Positions 17,077-26,649 of a stretch of DNA of 64,000 nucleotides are shown piece by piece (the stretch's first letter is position 1; every line of letters starts with the position of its first letter). The notes beneath the pieces are model-generated. The model saw nothing but the letters and a program-made list of their open reading frames with translations. It made no database searches and had not been told where the DNA came from. The DNA is from an uncultured Acetatifactor sp. (GTDB lineage: Bacteria; Bacillota; Clostridia; Lachnospirales; Lachnospiraceae). Both the position numbers and the translations under genes were made by a program. The stretch is taken from positions 1 to 64,000 of the forward strand of contig CAJUJU010000003.1 of NCBI GenBank assembly GCA_910586835.1, read 5' to 3'.

Positions 17077-18552
17077 CTAATACCGCTTCTTTGTCGTCTG
17101 GATTGGCTCGCTGGTGAGATCCACGCCCAGGCATTTGTAGATCTTGATATCCACCTCGGAGAGCATCACCGAGGTGTGAACCTGACAGCCCTTCAGGTTC
17201 GGAAGCTGTTCCAGAGAGCGCTTTGCGTTGGGGTCGGTGACGGCAGCCAGGGAGAGGGCGATCAGCGCCTCGTCTGTGTGCAGCCTGGGATTTTTGCCGC
17301 CCAGGTAGCGAACCTTCAGATCCTGGATGGGTTCGATGGCGGCGGGCTTGATCAGATGCGTGTCATGCTGGACGCCTGCCAGATGCTTCAGGGCGTTCAA
17401 TAAAAGGGCAGCGGAAGCCCCCAGGAAATCCGAGGTTTTGGAGGTAATGATCTGTCCGTCGGGAAGCTCGATGGCGGCGGTGGGTACTCCCAGGGCCTCG
17501 GCTCTTTTTTTGCAGGCAACCGTCACCCTTCTGTCATCGGTGGAGATCTTTGCCTGCTTCATGAGCAATTCTATCTTGTAAATTTCGTTTTCGGAAGCTT
17601 CGTCGCGTATGACTCTGTTCAGGCTGGAGTAATAGCGCCGGATGATTTCCATGTTGGAGGCCTGGCAGCAGGCTTCGTCATCTATGATGCAGTTTCCCGC
17701 CATGTTGACACCCATATCCGTGGGGGATTTGTAGGGGTTGCGGCCGTAAATACCCTCGAAAATGGCGTTCAGCACAGGAAAGATCTCGATGTCCCGGTTG
17801 TAGTTGACGGTAGTCTTTCCGTAGGCTTCCAGATGGAAGGGGTCGATCATGTTGACATCGTTCAAGTCTGCCGTAGCCGCCTCATATGCCAGGTTGATCG
17901 GGTGCTTCAGAGGGATGTTCCAGATGGGGAAGGTCTCAAACTTCGCGTATCCAGCCTTGATGCCCCGCAGGTTGTCGTGGTAGAGCTGGGACAGGCAGGT
18001 TGCCATTTTGCCGCTGCCCGGTCCGGGAGCGGTGATGACCACCAGGGGCCGTGAGGTTTCGATGTAATCGTTTTTACCGTAGCCGTCTGCGCTGACGATC
18101 AGCGGCACGTTGGAGGGATAACCCTCGATGGTATAGTGAAGATACACCCGGATATTTTTCTTTTCCAGCTTTGCCTTGAACTGGTTTGCGCTGTTCTGGC
18201 CGGAGTAGTGGGTGATGACCACGCTGCCCACATACAGCCCCTTCTGCTGGAATTCGTCCCGCAGCCGCAGCACGTCCACATCGTAGGTGATACCCAGGTC
18301 TCCCCGCACTTTATTTTTTTCGATGTCTGAGGCGCTGATGACGATGACGATCTCCGCGTACTCTGACAGCTGCATCAACATGCGGAGCTTGGAATCCGGC
18401 GCAAAGCCCGGCAGAACCCGGGATGCGTGATAGTCGTCAAAGAGCTTCCCGCCGAATTCCAGGTAAAGCTTGTCCCCGAACTGGGAGATGCGTTCCTTGA
18501 TGTGTTCGGACTGCATTTTCAGATATTTTTCATTATCAAAACCGATTTTCAT
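17077..18552 (-). CDS. DUF1846 family protein
   Basis: A 491-residue cytoplasmic protein of the DUF1846 family (PF08903), common in Firmicutes and without an established reaction. Conserved stretches include MKIGFDNEKYLKMQSEHI, LPGFAPDSKLRML and APGPGSGKMATCLSQLYHD. The last is a glycine-rich phosphate-loop-like segment suggesting nucleotide binding. I chose the ATG at 18552, which has a G-run (GGGGGGGAT) as ribosome binding site; the longer frame has none. A small GC hairpin (CCGCCG-TCTT-CGGCGG, 18571-18587) lies in its leader. It is monocistronic. Confidence 0.85.
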   Translation of the reverse strand: MKIGFDNEKYLKMQSEHIKERISQFGDKLYLEFGGKLFDDYHASRVLPGFAPDSKLRMLMQLSEYAEIVIVISASDIEKNKVRGDLGITYDVDVLRLRDEFQQKGLYVGSVVITHYSGQNSANQFKAKLEKKNIRVYLHYTIEGYPSNVPLIVSADGYGKNDYIETSRPLVVITAPGPGSGKMATCLSQLYHDNLRGIKAGYAKFETFPIWNIPLKHPINLAYEAATADLNDVNMIDPFHLEAYGKTTVNYNRDIEIFPVLNAIFEGIYGRNPYKSPTDMGVNMAGNCIIDDEACCQASNMEIIRRYYSSLNRVIRDEASENEIYKIELLMKQAKISTDDRRVTVACKKRAEALGVPTAAIELPDGQIITSKTSDFLGASAALLLNALKHLAGVQHDTHLIKPAAIEPIQDLKVRYLGGKNPRLHTDEALIALSLAAVTDPNAKRSLEQLPNLKGCQVHTSVMLSEVDIKIYKCLGVDLTSEPIQTTKKRY

Positions 18553-18709
18553 GCATAATCCCCCCCTGTCCGCCGTCTTCGGCGGGCCATAAATCAATTC
18601 TTAAAAGTGACTTTTCATGCTTTGCATACAAAAACACTTCTCTATCTTATCACAAATTCTCTGCACAGGGAATATATTTTCGCTCAGGAAATTCGGGAAT
18701 GGGCGGATA

Positions 18710-18738
18710 TTGACAATAGAACGGATACATATTATAGT
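18710..18738 (+). promoter_or_regulatory. promoter of lipoprotein gene
   Basis: Consensus TTGACA (18710-18715) and TATAGT (18733-18738) with a 17-base spacer. The transcript would start near 18745, giving a 60-base leader. Confidence 0.7.
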
Positions 18739-18805
18739 GATTGTGCAATAAAGGATAAAGAAGCCGTTTTGCCGGATCGGGAATCAAAGTCAGGAGGAAG
18801 CAGTC

Positions 18806-20818
18806 TTGAAGAGATTTGTATATAACGCTCTTTTTATTTTGGCTATCTGTCTTTTTGTGCTGACTGCATGCGGAAAGGACAGTCCGTTGGAATATTATGA
18901 CTTCTCCGTGGAGGAACGGGAGGTTTTTGACTCTCAGCTGCCCGGACAGTACTATGGTTTTCAGTTTTATGAGGACGAGACGGCACAGATCATGCTGGGA
19001 AAAGGAAAAGAATGGGAGGGCGTGTGGCTGCTCAAGGCAGACGGAAGCTCTAAGCAGCTTCTGCCCGGGTATGAAGAGTTTCTTGGAAGCTGGTTTTTGA
19101 CGAGTCAGGGGCAGAGTATTCTGTTTTATGACAGTGCTGTTTCCGGAAACAGGGTGCAGATTTTGGATCGGGAGGGCAGAGAACTGAGTTCCCGGGAAGG
19201 AGTATCCGGCCGGAGTGTCTGTGAGACAAAGGAAGGCAGGGTCTATTTGCTGGCTGAGGAAAATGACAACGTGTTCCTGGCCGAGATAAACCTTACAACT
19301 GGCGGATTGAGAAGGCTGGAGGGGCTGGAACTGAATCTGGAACGGCGTCTGGGGCTGAACTCAGCTGCGCTTCAATGTCTGGGCACAGGTTCCGGGGGAT
19401 TGATGCTGATGGACTGCGACGGGGTGTGGGAGATAACAGAGAAGGAAAGCGGGGCCGAAAAAAGGCTGATGCTGTCTTTTGAAAGTACCTCCTATATGGA
19501 TATGATTTCCGATCCGGTCTCCAATCCCAATTTTTATTTGAGAATTCCGGCGGGATTCCGCATGCTGGAGGACGGCAGCGTGGAACTGTTGTGGAAGTAT
19601 ACGGACAGCGGCAGGGGACTTCTTCAGACATTGCGGTATGAAAAGACGGAAAAGGCCATGCTGTGTCTGCGGTGTCTGCAGGTATCGGCCTGGCTGGCGC
19701 AGTGCATCACAGAATTTAACCGCGCCAGTTCCGATTATTTTGTGGTGTTGGAGCAGCCCGACGGGAGCGCAGCCTGGGAGGAATTTGCGGAACGCACGGA
19801 TTTGGAGATCGGTGCGGGAAAGGGCGCGGATCTGATTCTTGGGCAGGCCAGCAGAAATTTCAGCGCTCTGGTGGAAAAGGGGGCATTTCTGGATCTGACT
19901 TCCTGCCTGGAGGGCTCCGGTATTGTCGTGGAGGACTATTTTCCCATTGCCTTTGCCAGAGAAGAGGGAACGGATGTCATATATGGGGTGAAGCCGTCCA
20001 TAACCGTAACGACCTACTGGGTCAGCAGCCAGGTGTTGGAGGATCCGGAGGGGATGGATATCAATGCCGTTGTGGATGCCCTGAATGAGTATCCGGGGAA
20101 GGGTTCCTTTGAATGGTTTCCGCCCAGGGCAATCCTGATGTTTTTTCTCCAGGGTTCAGAGGATTTCTGGGGGATGGTTGACTACGAAAAAGGAACCTGT
20201 AATTTTGATACGGAGTTGTTTGCAAAGATTCTCAATACGGCAAAACGATACAGTGAAAAGGCATCCATGGACAGCCCGGCCGTGGTGGGTTTCCGGCAGG
20301 CTGCTCCCCTGGGAGCCTTTGTGAGCACACGCAGGCTTCAGGAGCAGGGTAAAACGGCTTTGGGAGGTATTTTTGACGACGGTATTTTTCCCATGTCGCT
20401 GTCGGGTGATCTGCTTGCGATAAACGCGGATTCGGCAAATCCGGAGGGCTGCGGGGAGTTTCTGTCTTTTTTATTACAGGAGGAGGCTCAGCGGAACATG
20501 CAGTCTGTCACCCGGGTTGCTCTGCCCGCTCACCGAGGAGTATTTGAGGAGCGTCAGCGGCATGAGCTGGAGTGGAGCGGAAGGTCGGAACCCGTTACGG
20601 ATACGAATTTTGTTTCTCATGGGGAATGTACCCAGGAGGACGCGGCGGAACAGTTGGAGCTGATGGAAAGTCTGCGTGCCCTTCCCATGGATACACAGCA
20701 CATGCAGAATATTATCTGGGACGAAGCGAAAGAGTATCTGGAGGGAATCAGACCCATGGAAGCCGTCATTGATCATATAAACAATCGTGTTCAGCTGTAC
20801 CTGAATGAAAATAAATAA
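18806..20818 (+). CDS. solute-binding-protein-like lipoprotein
   Basis: A 670-residue lipoprotein. The signal peptide ends in the lipobox LTAC with Cys22 as lipidation site. The N-terminal half (about 30-270) is beta-rich and resembles a propeller-like surface domain. The C-terminal half looks like a family 1 extracellular solute-binding protein (LQVSAWLAQCITEFNRAS, ADLILGQ, then GDLLAINADSANPEG). It would bind a ligand outside the membrane, but no ABC permease or ATPase is adjacent, so its partner or role is unknown. The start is TTG at 18806, supported by AGGAGG 8 bases upstream. A 26-bp repeat overlaps its stop codon. Confidence 0.75.
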   Translation: MKRFVYNALFILAICLFVLTACGKDSPLEYYDFSVEEREVFDSQLPGQYYGFQFYEDETAQIMLGKGKEWEGVWLLKADGSSKQLLPGYEEFLGSWFLTSQGQSILFYDSAVSGNRVQILDREGRELSSREGVSGRSVCETKEGRVYLLAEENDNVFLAEINLTTGGLRRLEGLELNLERRLGLNSAALQCLGTGSGGLMLMDCDGVWEITEKESGAEKRLMLSFESTSYMDMISDPVSNPNFYLRIPAGFRMLEDGSVELLWKYTDSGRGLLQTLRYEKTEKAMLCLRCLQVSAWLAQCITEFNRASSDYFVVLEQPDGSAAWEEFAERTDLEIGAGKGADLILGQASRNFSALVEKGAFLDLTSCLEGSGIVVEDYFPIAFAREEGTDVIYGVKPSITVTTYWVSSQVLEDPEGMDINAVVDALNEYPGKGSFEWFPPRAILMFFLQGSEDFWGMVDYEKGTCNFDTELFAKILNTAKRYSEKASMDSPAVVGFRQAAPLGAFVSTRRLQEQGKTALGGIFDDGIFPMSLSGDLLAINADSANPEGCGEFLSFLLQEEAQRNMQSVTRVALPAHRGVFEERQRHELEWSGRSEPVTDTNFVSHGECTQEDAAEQLELMESLRALPMDTQHMQNIIWDEAKEYLEGIRPMEAVIDHINNRVQLYLNENK

Positions 20819-20841
20819 GCCTCTTCTGCATATTTCCGGCG
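20816..20841 (+). repeat. 26-bp direct repeat, copy 1
   Basis: It begins at the stop codon of the lipoprotein gene (TAAGCCTCTTCTGC...) and is identical to 23972-23997. In this copy, bases TCTTCTGC can also pair with GCAGAAGA at 20848-20855. The two copies bracket the MBOAT/SGNH pair. Confidence 0.8.
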
Positions 20842-20867
20842 CAAATAGCAGAAGAAACGGAATATTC

Positions 20868-20897
20868 TTGTTATAATTGGAGAATTTATGGTACAAT
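20868..20897 (+). promoter_or_regulatory. promoter of MBOAT/SGNH pair
   Basis: TTGTTA (20868-20873) and TACAAT (20892-20897) with an 18-base spacer. It lies inside the repeat-bracketed segment, so the pair carries its own promoter. Confidence 0.55.
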
Positions 20898-20961
20898 AAG
20901 TCTGTTTGGATTGAATAAGTACAAAGGAAAAGCTGAAATGTTATAGCTAAGGGAGCGGCAA

Positions 20962-22446
20962 ATGTTATTTAATTCAATTGACTTTTTGATTTTTTTTCCT
21001 GTGGTTACACTGATTTACTTTATTATACCGAGAAAGGTACGGTATATATGGCTGTTGGCGGTCAGTTATTATTTTTACATGTGCTGGAATGCAAAATATG
21101 CGCTGTTACTGCTGATATCCTCAATTGTTACATGGCTTTGCGGCCTGCTGGTGCATTCTGCCGAGAAACTACTTACTAAGAAGCTTGCCCTGGCGGCATG
21201 TCTGTGCGTAAATCTGGGTATCCTGTTTTTCTTTAAGTATTTTGATTTCTTTTTACAGAACTTTAACCGAGTGTTATCGGGGCTGCATATACAGCTTTTT
21301 GAAAAAAGATTTGATGTACTCCTGCCGGTGGGGATCTCCTTCTATACGTTTCAGGCTCTTGGCTATACCATTGATGTATATCGGGGAAAGGTGACGCCTG
21401 AGAAAAATATTTTGCGGTATGCGCTGTTTGTTTCTTTTTTTTGTCAGTTGGTGGCAGGCCCTATTGAGCGATCGGAGAGTTTGCTGGGACAGATGCGGAA
21501 TTTGGAAAAGAAAAGGCTGTGGAATTACAGAAATATTGTAAGCGGGCTTATGCTGATGGTGTGGGGAATGTTTGTGAAGATGGTAATAGCAGACCGTGTG
21601 GCTATTTTAGTGGATGTCGTTTTTGGAAACTATTACCTGCATGGGACGGTAGCGCTCGCGGCGGGGGCAGTGGGATTTGCCATACAGATTTACTGCGATT
21701 TTATGGGGTACTCTACCATAGCCATCGGTGCTGCCAGAGTGATGGGCTTCCGGCTGGTGGAAAATTTTGAGACACCCTATTTTGCCGGGTCTGTCAGTGA
21801 ATTCTGGAAACGTTGGCATATTTCCCTGAGTACCTGGTTTCGGGATTACGTCTACATTCCTTTGGGGGGAAACCGATGTTCCAAACCGAAGAAATATTTT
21901 AATCTGATGGCAACTATGGCGGTCAGCGGCCTGTGGCATGGAGCCAACTGGAATTATGTGGCGTGGGGGCTGCTGCACGGCGGGTATCAGGTGGTGGGAG
22001 ATGTTACGGCCGGATGGCGTGCAAGGCTGATCGACATGCTTCATACTAAAAAGGAAAGCATCAGCTATCGTCTGGCACAGGTAGTGACTACCTTTGTACT
22101 GACGGATATAGCTTGGATATTTTTTCGATCGGTATCTTTGTCCCATGCTTTTCGATATTGTAGCAGATTGTTTACAAAATGGGATCCCTGGAACTTATTT
22201 AACGGAACGATTTATGCGCTGGGGCTGGATCGTCCGGAATTTAATATTTTGGTGGTTTCGCTGGTGGTTCTTTTTCTGGCTGATCTAATCCGCTACAAAC
22301 GGCGGCAGGATATTGCGGTATTTTTGCAGGAGCAGTGCATCTGGTTCAGATGGGGTGTTATGATTGCTTTGATTACTGCCACTCTGGTTTTCGGGGTCTA
22401 TGGTATTGACTTTGAATCGTCACAATTTATATACTTTCAATTTTAG
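20962..22446 (+). CDS. MBOAT family O-acyltransferase (AlgI/DltB-like)
   Basis: A 494-residue polytopic membrane-bound O-acyltransferase. The family transfers an acyl group, often acetyl, across the membrane to extracellular polymers. The hallmark SGLWHGANWNYVAWGLLHG contains the conserved His326, and the upstream YCDFMGYSTIAIGAARVMGF, WHISLSTWFRDYVYIPLGG and QLVAGPIERSE segments are typical of AlgI-type proteins. About ten hydrophobic segments are present. Codon use is more A+T rich than in neighbouring housekeeping genes. The SGNH-like protein that usually completes the reaction starts 9 bases downstream. The substrate polymer cannot be told; a cell-wall or exported polysaccharide is most likely. 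Confidence 0.9.
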   Translation: MLFNSIDFLIFFPVVTLIYFIIPRKVRYIWLLAVSYYFYMCWNAKYALLLLISSIVTWLCGLLVHSAEKLLTKKLALAACLCVNLGILFFFKYFDFFLQNFNRVLSGLHIQLFEKRFDVLLPVGISFYTFQALGYTIDVYRGKVTPEKNILRYALFVSFFCQLVAGPIERSESLLGQMRNLEKKRLWNYRNIVSGLMLMVWGMFVKMVIADRVAILVDVVFGNYYLHGTVALAAGAVGFAIQIYCDFMGYSTIAIGAARVMGFRLVENFETPYFAGSVSEFWKRWHISLSTWFRDYVYIPLGGNRCSKPKKYFNLMATMAVSGLWHGANWNYVAWGLLHGGYQVVGDVTAGWRARLIDMLHTKKESISYRLAQVVTTFVLTDIAWIFFRSVSLSHAFRYCSRLFTKWDPWNLFNGTIYALGLDRPEFNILVVSLVVLFLADLIRYKRRQDIAVFLQEQCIWFRWGVMIALITATLVFGVYGIDFESSQFIYFQF

Positions 22447-22455
22447 AGAATATAT

Positions 22456-23946
22456 ATGGAAAACAAATTAGAGAAGAAAACGATTGTAAAAAGATGTGTA
22501 GGCATAATAACATTTTGGCTGATACTGTTGCTGGTTCTGGGGCGGGTATACGATGTGCTGTCTTGGAAGGACGGTTCGGGAGATTATTATACGTCGGTAG
22601 AGACTTTTTATGGACTGGATGAGGACGTGGTTGATGTGCTGTTTCTGGGAAGCAGCCATTGCTATTGTTCTATCATCAGCTCCAGACTGTGGGATGATTA
22701 CGGCATTGCAGGTTACAGTCTTTCGATTTCAGGTCAGGATTTTGTTTCTTCCTACTATTGGCTGAAGGACGCGCTAAAGACCCAAAAGCCCAAGGTGGTT
22801 TTCCTGGAAATGTATTATGCGGGCTTTAACGGCTATGCGGCAGAGGGGAATTTGTACAGAAATGTACTGCCATACCATATATCACCGAATTATGTGCAGA
22901 TGGTAAGGGATATAATAGATGACAAGTCAGGAAGCATACAAATAGAGAGCGGTATGGTAGAAGAGGAGGACAGAAGCAGCTTTTTGGCAAAATGGCCTAT
23001 CATACACACTCGTTATCGGGAAATACAATATCAGGATTTTATGGGGCCTGATATCCTGTATATGGGATTCAGCGCATTGATTGATGGCATGCGCCACAGC
23101 CCGATTACTTGGACGACAGACGGAAACGAGCCTTATGAGGGTGATGAGACACTGGAGATAGAAGAAGAGAAGTGGCTTCGGAAGATCATCGAGTTGACGA
23201 AAGCAAATGAGATTGATCTGTGTTTGTTTTTGGCGCCCATGACTGTTTCAAGGGAAGATCAGATGCGCATGAATTATGTGGGAGAGCTTGCGGAAGAGGA
23301 AGGAATTCCTTTTCTGAACTTTGTGGATCTTCGGGATGAACTGAAAATTGATCCGGAGCAGGATTTTTTGGATGGAGGACATGTGAATTACAAAGGCGGT
23401 TCGAAGGTGACGGACGCGATTGGAAGGTTCCTTGTACAAAATTTTAATATGGAGGATCATCGTGGGGATAAAAAGTACGATTTATGGGTGCAGAATTCGG
23501 CAACCAGAGAGCATGAGTTTAATGCGTTTAAGCTGCAGGAGAGCACTGAGTTGCGGTACATTCTGGACTATGCTGCATATGCTGCGGATTATACGTTTAT
23601 CCTGTCCACAGAGGGAGATTATTTCAGAGAGACGGACTATTTGGCGGATCAGTTGATGCTGTTTGGGATCAAAGAAGAATTTGAGGAGGGCGGAGGTATC
23701 TGGATTATCGAAAACGGAAAGGTTACCTGGAGAACCAATGCAGAAACAGGCGACTGGTATATGGAACCAGACGGGGTTGATATTGTGCTTCTCAGATCAG
23801 GTGGCACGGGCAGGACATTTGTGAATCAGCAGGAGTGCACCAAGGTATCAGACGGGATTAACATTGCAGTTTATGACAAGCTGCTGAAAAGGGTGGTTTG
23901 TACTGTAGGATTTGCCGCAGAGGACGGTTATACCTGTGTGAAATAG
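22456..23946 (+). CDS. SGNH-like O-acyltransferase partner (AlgX/DltD-like role)
   Basis: A 496-residue protein with one N-terminal membrane anchor (about 13-32) and an extracytoplasmic SGNH-like domain. LFLGSSHCYCSI carries the nucleophile region (Gly65-Ser66-Ser67-His68), PKVVFLEMYYAGF is the following strand, and DGGHVNYKGG supplies the Asp306/His309 pair. The last 150 residues form a separate region I do not recognise. Proteins of this kind next to an MBOAT gene take the acyl group passed across the membrane and load it onto the polymer. The gene follows the MBOAT gene by 9 bases. Its A+T-richer composition and the flanking repeats suggest the pair moved as a unit. Confidence 0.78.
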   Translation: MENKLEKKTIVKRCVGIITFWLILLLVLGRVYDVLSWKDGSGDYYTSVETFYGLDEDVVDVLFLGSSHCYCSIISSRLWDDYGIAGYSLSISGQDFVSSYYWLKDALKTQKPKVVFLEMYYAGFNGYAAEGNLYRNVLPYHISPNYVQMVRDIIDDKSGSIQIESGMVEEEDRSSFLAKWPIIHTRYREIQYQDFMGPDILYMGFSALIDGMRHSPITWTTDGNEPYEGDETLEIEEEKWLRKIIELTKANEIDLCLFLAPMTVSREDQMRMNYVGELAEEEGIPFLNFVDLRDELKIDPEQDFLDGGHVNYKGGSKVTDAIGRFLVQNFNMEDHRGDKKYDLWVQNSATREHEFNAFKLQESTELRYILDYAAYAADYTFILSTEGDYFRETDYLADQLMLFGIKEEFEEGGGIWIIENGKVTWRTNAETGDWYMEPDGVDIVLLRSGGTGRTFVNQQECTKVSDGINIAVYDKLLKRVVCTVGFAAEDGYTCVK

Positions 23947-23971
23947 CATCGGGCGAAGGACTTGCAAAGTT

Positions 23972-23997
23972 TAAGCCTCTTCTGCATATTTCCGGCG
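23972..23997 (+). repeat. 26-bp direct repeat, copy 2
   Basis: Identical over 26 bases to 20816-20841. It lies 25 bases after the stop of the SGNH-like gene and upstream of the ftsH promoter. It is not followed by a self-complementary arm as in copy 1. Confidence 0.8.
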
Positions 23998-24063
23998 TTT
24001 TGTGGAATTAATTTCAGTTTAGAAATCTTTAAGAGATAATGCGTTTTTTTCATAATTATGCTA

Positions 24064-24092
24064 TTGATTTATCAATATCTTATCTCTATAAT
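24064..24092 (+). promoter_or_regulatory. promoter of ftsH
   Basis: TTGATT (24064-24069) and a perfect TATAAT (24087-24092) with a 17-base spacer. The leader to the ATG at 24158 is about 60 bases. Confidence 0.7.
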
Positions 24093-24157
24093 AAAATAGA
24101 TTCATTGTCTATCGAAGATATGCGAATTTCCAAAACAAAGGGCAGAATGGAGCTATT

Positions 24158-26542
24158 ATGGATAATAAAATAAACAGGTTTGACAACGGCGGAGGATACA
24201 ACGGCGGAAACCGCGGAAACACGCCGGGAGACAATGGCGGAGGAGGAAATGAACCTCCGCGCCGTCCCAATGTCCTGATGATGGTTTTATCCATCCTTTC
24301 TTTGATTTTTCTCGGGCTGATGATTTTTTCCATGTTCTTCCTGAACAAGGTGGAGGGAGAGAAGGTTTCCTACACCCAGTTTCTCCAGTATATGGAGGAG
24401 GGACGGATCGAGCAGGTCGTGGTGCAGTCCAACAGGGACATTAAAGACATTGCGGTATATTTTACCCTGAAGAAGGATGCGGCGGAAGAGGAAGCCAACG
24501 ACCAGCGGCCGGTGATGTTTCCCGGTATCGGCATGTACGATATGCAGCAGGCCGTGCAGAAGAAGTACTATACCATAATTATGGAAGACCTGAACACGCT
24601 GACCGCAAGGCTGGAGGCCCACGGCATAGAGGCGGAGCGTTCCATTGAGAGCAGCTCGGGGATGTTTGAGTTTATCCTTTCCATTGTGCTGCCGGTGCTG
24701 ATTATGGTGGTATTCTTCAGCATCATGTTCCGCAAGATGGGCGGAAGCGGCGGGCCCATGGGAGTGGGAAGGAACAATGCCAAGGTCTATGTACAGAAGG
24801 AGACAGGAGTTACCTTCAAGGATGTGGCGGGAGAGGATGAGGCCAAGGAATCCCTGGTGGAGGTGGTGGATTTTCTGCACAATCCGGGAAAATATTCCAA
24901 GATCGGCGCAAAGCTTCCCAAGGGCGCGCTGCTTGTGGGACCTCCCGGAACGGGAAAAACCCTGCTGGCAAAGGCGGTGGCGGGAGAAGCTCACGTTCCC
25001 TTCTTCTCTTTGACCGGTTCCGATTTTATAGAGCTTTATGTGGGCGTGGGTGCAAGCCGTGTCCGCGACCTTTTCCGGGAAGCCACAAAGAATGCTCCCT
25101 GTATTATTTTCATCGACGAGATAGACGCCATCGGGCGCAGCCGTGATTCCAAGTACGGAGGCGGCAACGAGGAGCGGGAGCAGACGCTGAACCAGCTTCT
25201 GTCCGAGATGGACGGCTTTGACAGCTCCAAGGGAATCCTGATCCTGGGGGCTACCAACAGACCGGAGATCCTGGATAAGGCATTGCTTCGGCCGGGACGT
25301 TTCGACCGGCGGATTATCGTGGATAAGCCGGACTTAAGGGGGCGTGTGGAGATTTTGAAGGTACACGCCAAGGATGTGAAAATGGATGAAACCGTGGATC
25401 TGGATGCCATTGCGCTGGCTACCAGCGGCGCGGTGGGCTCGGATCTGGCGAACATGATAAACGAGGCCGCCATCAATGCGGTAAAAGAAGGAAGGGAGTA
25501 TGTCTGCCAGAAGGATCTCTTCGACGCGGTGGAGGTAGTCCTTGTGGGCAAGGAAAAGAAGGATCGCATCATGAGTAAGGAGGAGCGCAGAATCGTCTCC
25601 TATCATGAGGTGGGACATGCGCTGATCAGCGCACTTCAGAAAAATTCCGAGCCGGTACAGAAGATTACCATCGTTCCCAGAACCATGGGGGCGCTGGGAT
25701 ATGTGATGCATGTGCCCGAGGAGGAAAAGTTCCTGAACACCGAGGCGGAGCTGCGGGATATGCTGGTCAGCCTTGTGGGCGGACGTGCGGCGGAGGAAGT
25801 GGTATTTGACACCGTCACCACCGGCGCGGCAAACGATATCGAGAAGGCTACGGACATTGCACGGAACATGGTGACTCGTTACGGCATGAGCAAAAAGTTC
25901 GGCCTTGTGGGGCTGGCTACGGTGGAGAGCCAGTATCTGGAGGGCAGGACGGCGTTGAACTGCAGCGACGAGACGGCGGCAAAGATCGACGCGGAAGTGG
26001 TGGAGATCCTGAAGGAGAGCTACGAGAAGGCGCTGGCCCTGCTTCGGGATAACAGAGACGTTATGGATAAGCTGGCCGAGTTCCTGATCGAGAAGGAGAC
26101 CATAACCGGCAAGGAGTTTATGGAAATCTACCGCCGGGAAAAAGGAATTCCGGAGCCGGAAGAAAAGCAGGAGGAGAAGAATGCGGAATCCGGAAGGCCT
26201 GCGGCAGCACAGGAGACAGAGAACGCATCCGAGGCCGGGGAAACGGACGGAACCGCAAAACCCCAGGAGATTCCGCAGGTGATAGAGATGCCCGGGCCTG
26301 TGGAGACGCCGGAGCCGGTGAAGCTGCCGGATGACGTCTCGGGAGGCGCGGAAGCGGAAGAAGGTTTCTCTGCTCCGGCCCAAGAGGAACAACAGCCGGA
26401 GGAAAGGAGCGCATCCGAGGCCGGGGAACAGGAGTCCGGCGCGGAAGCTTCTTTTTCGGAGCAGTTGAAGAAAGCGTCGGAGGACTGCGGCGATTCCGAT
26501 GACAAGCGGCCCAGGGGACGTTTTTCCAATGGCAGAGTATAG
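24158..26542 (+). CDS. ftsH: ATP-dependent zinc metalloprotease FtsH
   Basis: A 794-residue membrane-anchored AAA+ protease that degrades damaged membrane and short-lived cytosolic proteins. A Gly/Asn-rich N-terminal tail of about 35 residues precedes the first membrane segment (about 40-63). A periplasmic-type domain and the second membrane segment (about 170-192) follow. Walker A is GPPGTGKT from residue 261, Walker B is [11 protein letters not shown], and the zinc motif is HEVGH from His483. The usual length is 600-650. Here about 150 extra residues after [14 protein letters not shown] form a Glu/Pro/Ala-rich, probably disordered tail with ASEAGE repeated. HflK and HflC, its membrane partners, are encoded at 43-45 kb. 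Confidence 0.95.
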   Translation: MDNKINRFDNGGGYNGGNRGNTPGDNGGGGNEPPRRPNVLMMVLSILSLIFLGLMIFSMFFLNKVEGEKVSYTQFLQYMEEGRIEQVVVQSNRDIKDIAVYFTLKKDAAEEEANDQRPVMFPGIGMYDMQQAVQKKYYTIIMEDLNTLTARLEAHGIEAERSIESSSGMFEFILSIVLPVLIMVVFFSIMFRKMGGSGGPMGVGRNNAKVYVQKETGVTFKDVAGEDEAKESLVEVVDFLHNPGKYSKIGAKLPKGALLVGPPGTGKTLLAKAVAGEAHVPFFSLTGSDFIELYVGVGASRVRDLFREATKNAPCIIFIDEIDAIGRSRDSKYGGGNEEREQTLNQLLSEMDGFDSSKGILILGATNRPEILDKALLRPGRFDRRIIVDKPDLRGRVEILKVHAKDVKMDETVDLDAIALATSGAVGSDLANMINEAAINAVKEGREYVCQKDLFDAVEVVLVGKEKKDRIMSKEERRIVSYHEVGHALISALQKNSEPVQKITIVPRTMGALGYVMHVPEEEKFLNTEAELRDMLVSLVGGRAAEEVVFDTVTTGAANDIEKATDIARNMVTRYGMSKKFGLVGLATVESQYLEGRTALNCSDETAAKIDAEVVEILKESYEKALALLRDNRDVMDKLAEFLIEKETITGKEFMEIYRREKGIPEPEEKQEEKNAESGRPAAAQETENASEAGETDGTAKPQEIPQVIEMPGPVETPEPVKLPDDVSGGAEAEEGFSAPAQEEQQPEERSASEAGEQESGAEASFSEQLKKASEDCGDSDDKRPRGRFSNGRV

Positions 26543-26649
26543 GGATAGATGTGAAGGCAGGAGGCTGTGGCGCCGGCGTGGGCACGCAGCCTCTTCTGAT
26601 GCACAGGAGCAGAGGGACACGGGATGTTGAAAATCCGAAGGAGGCGTCA

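Noticed and set aside
26569..26595. GGAGGCTG/CAGCCTC hairpin as ftsH terminator
   Set aside because: The stem is short and G-U containing, the loop is long, and no T-run follows; uvrC is so close that read-through is likely. Its right arm partly resembles the 26-bp repeat but matches only about ten bases.
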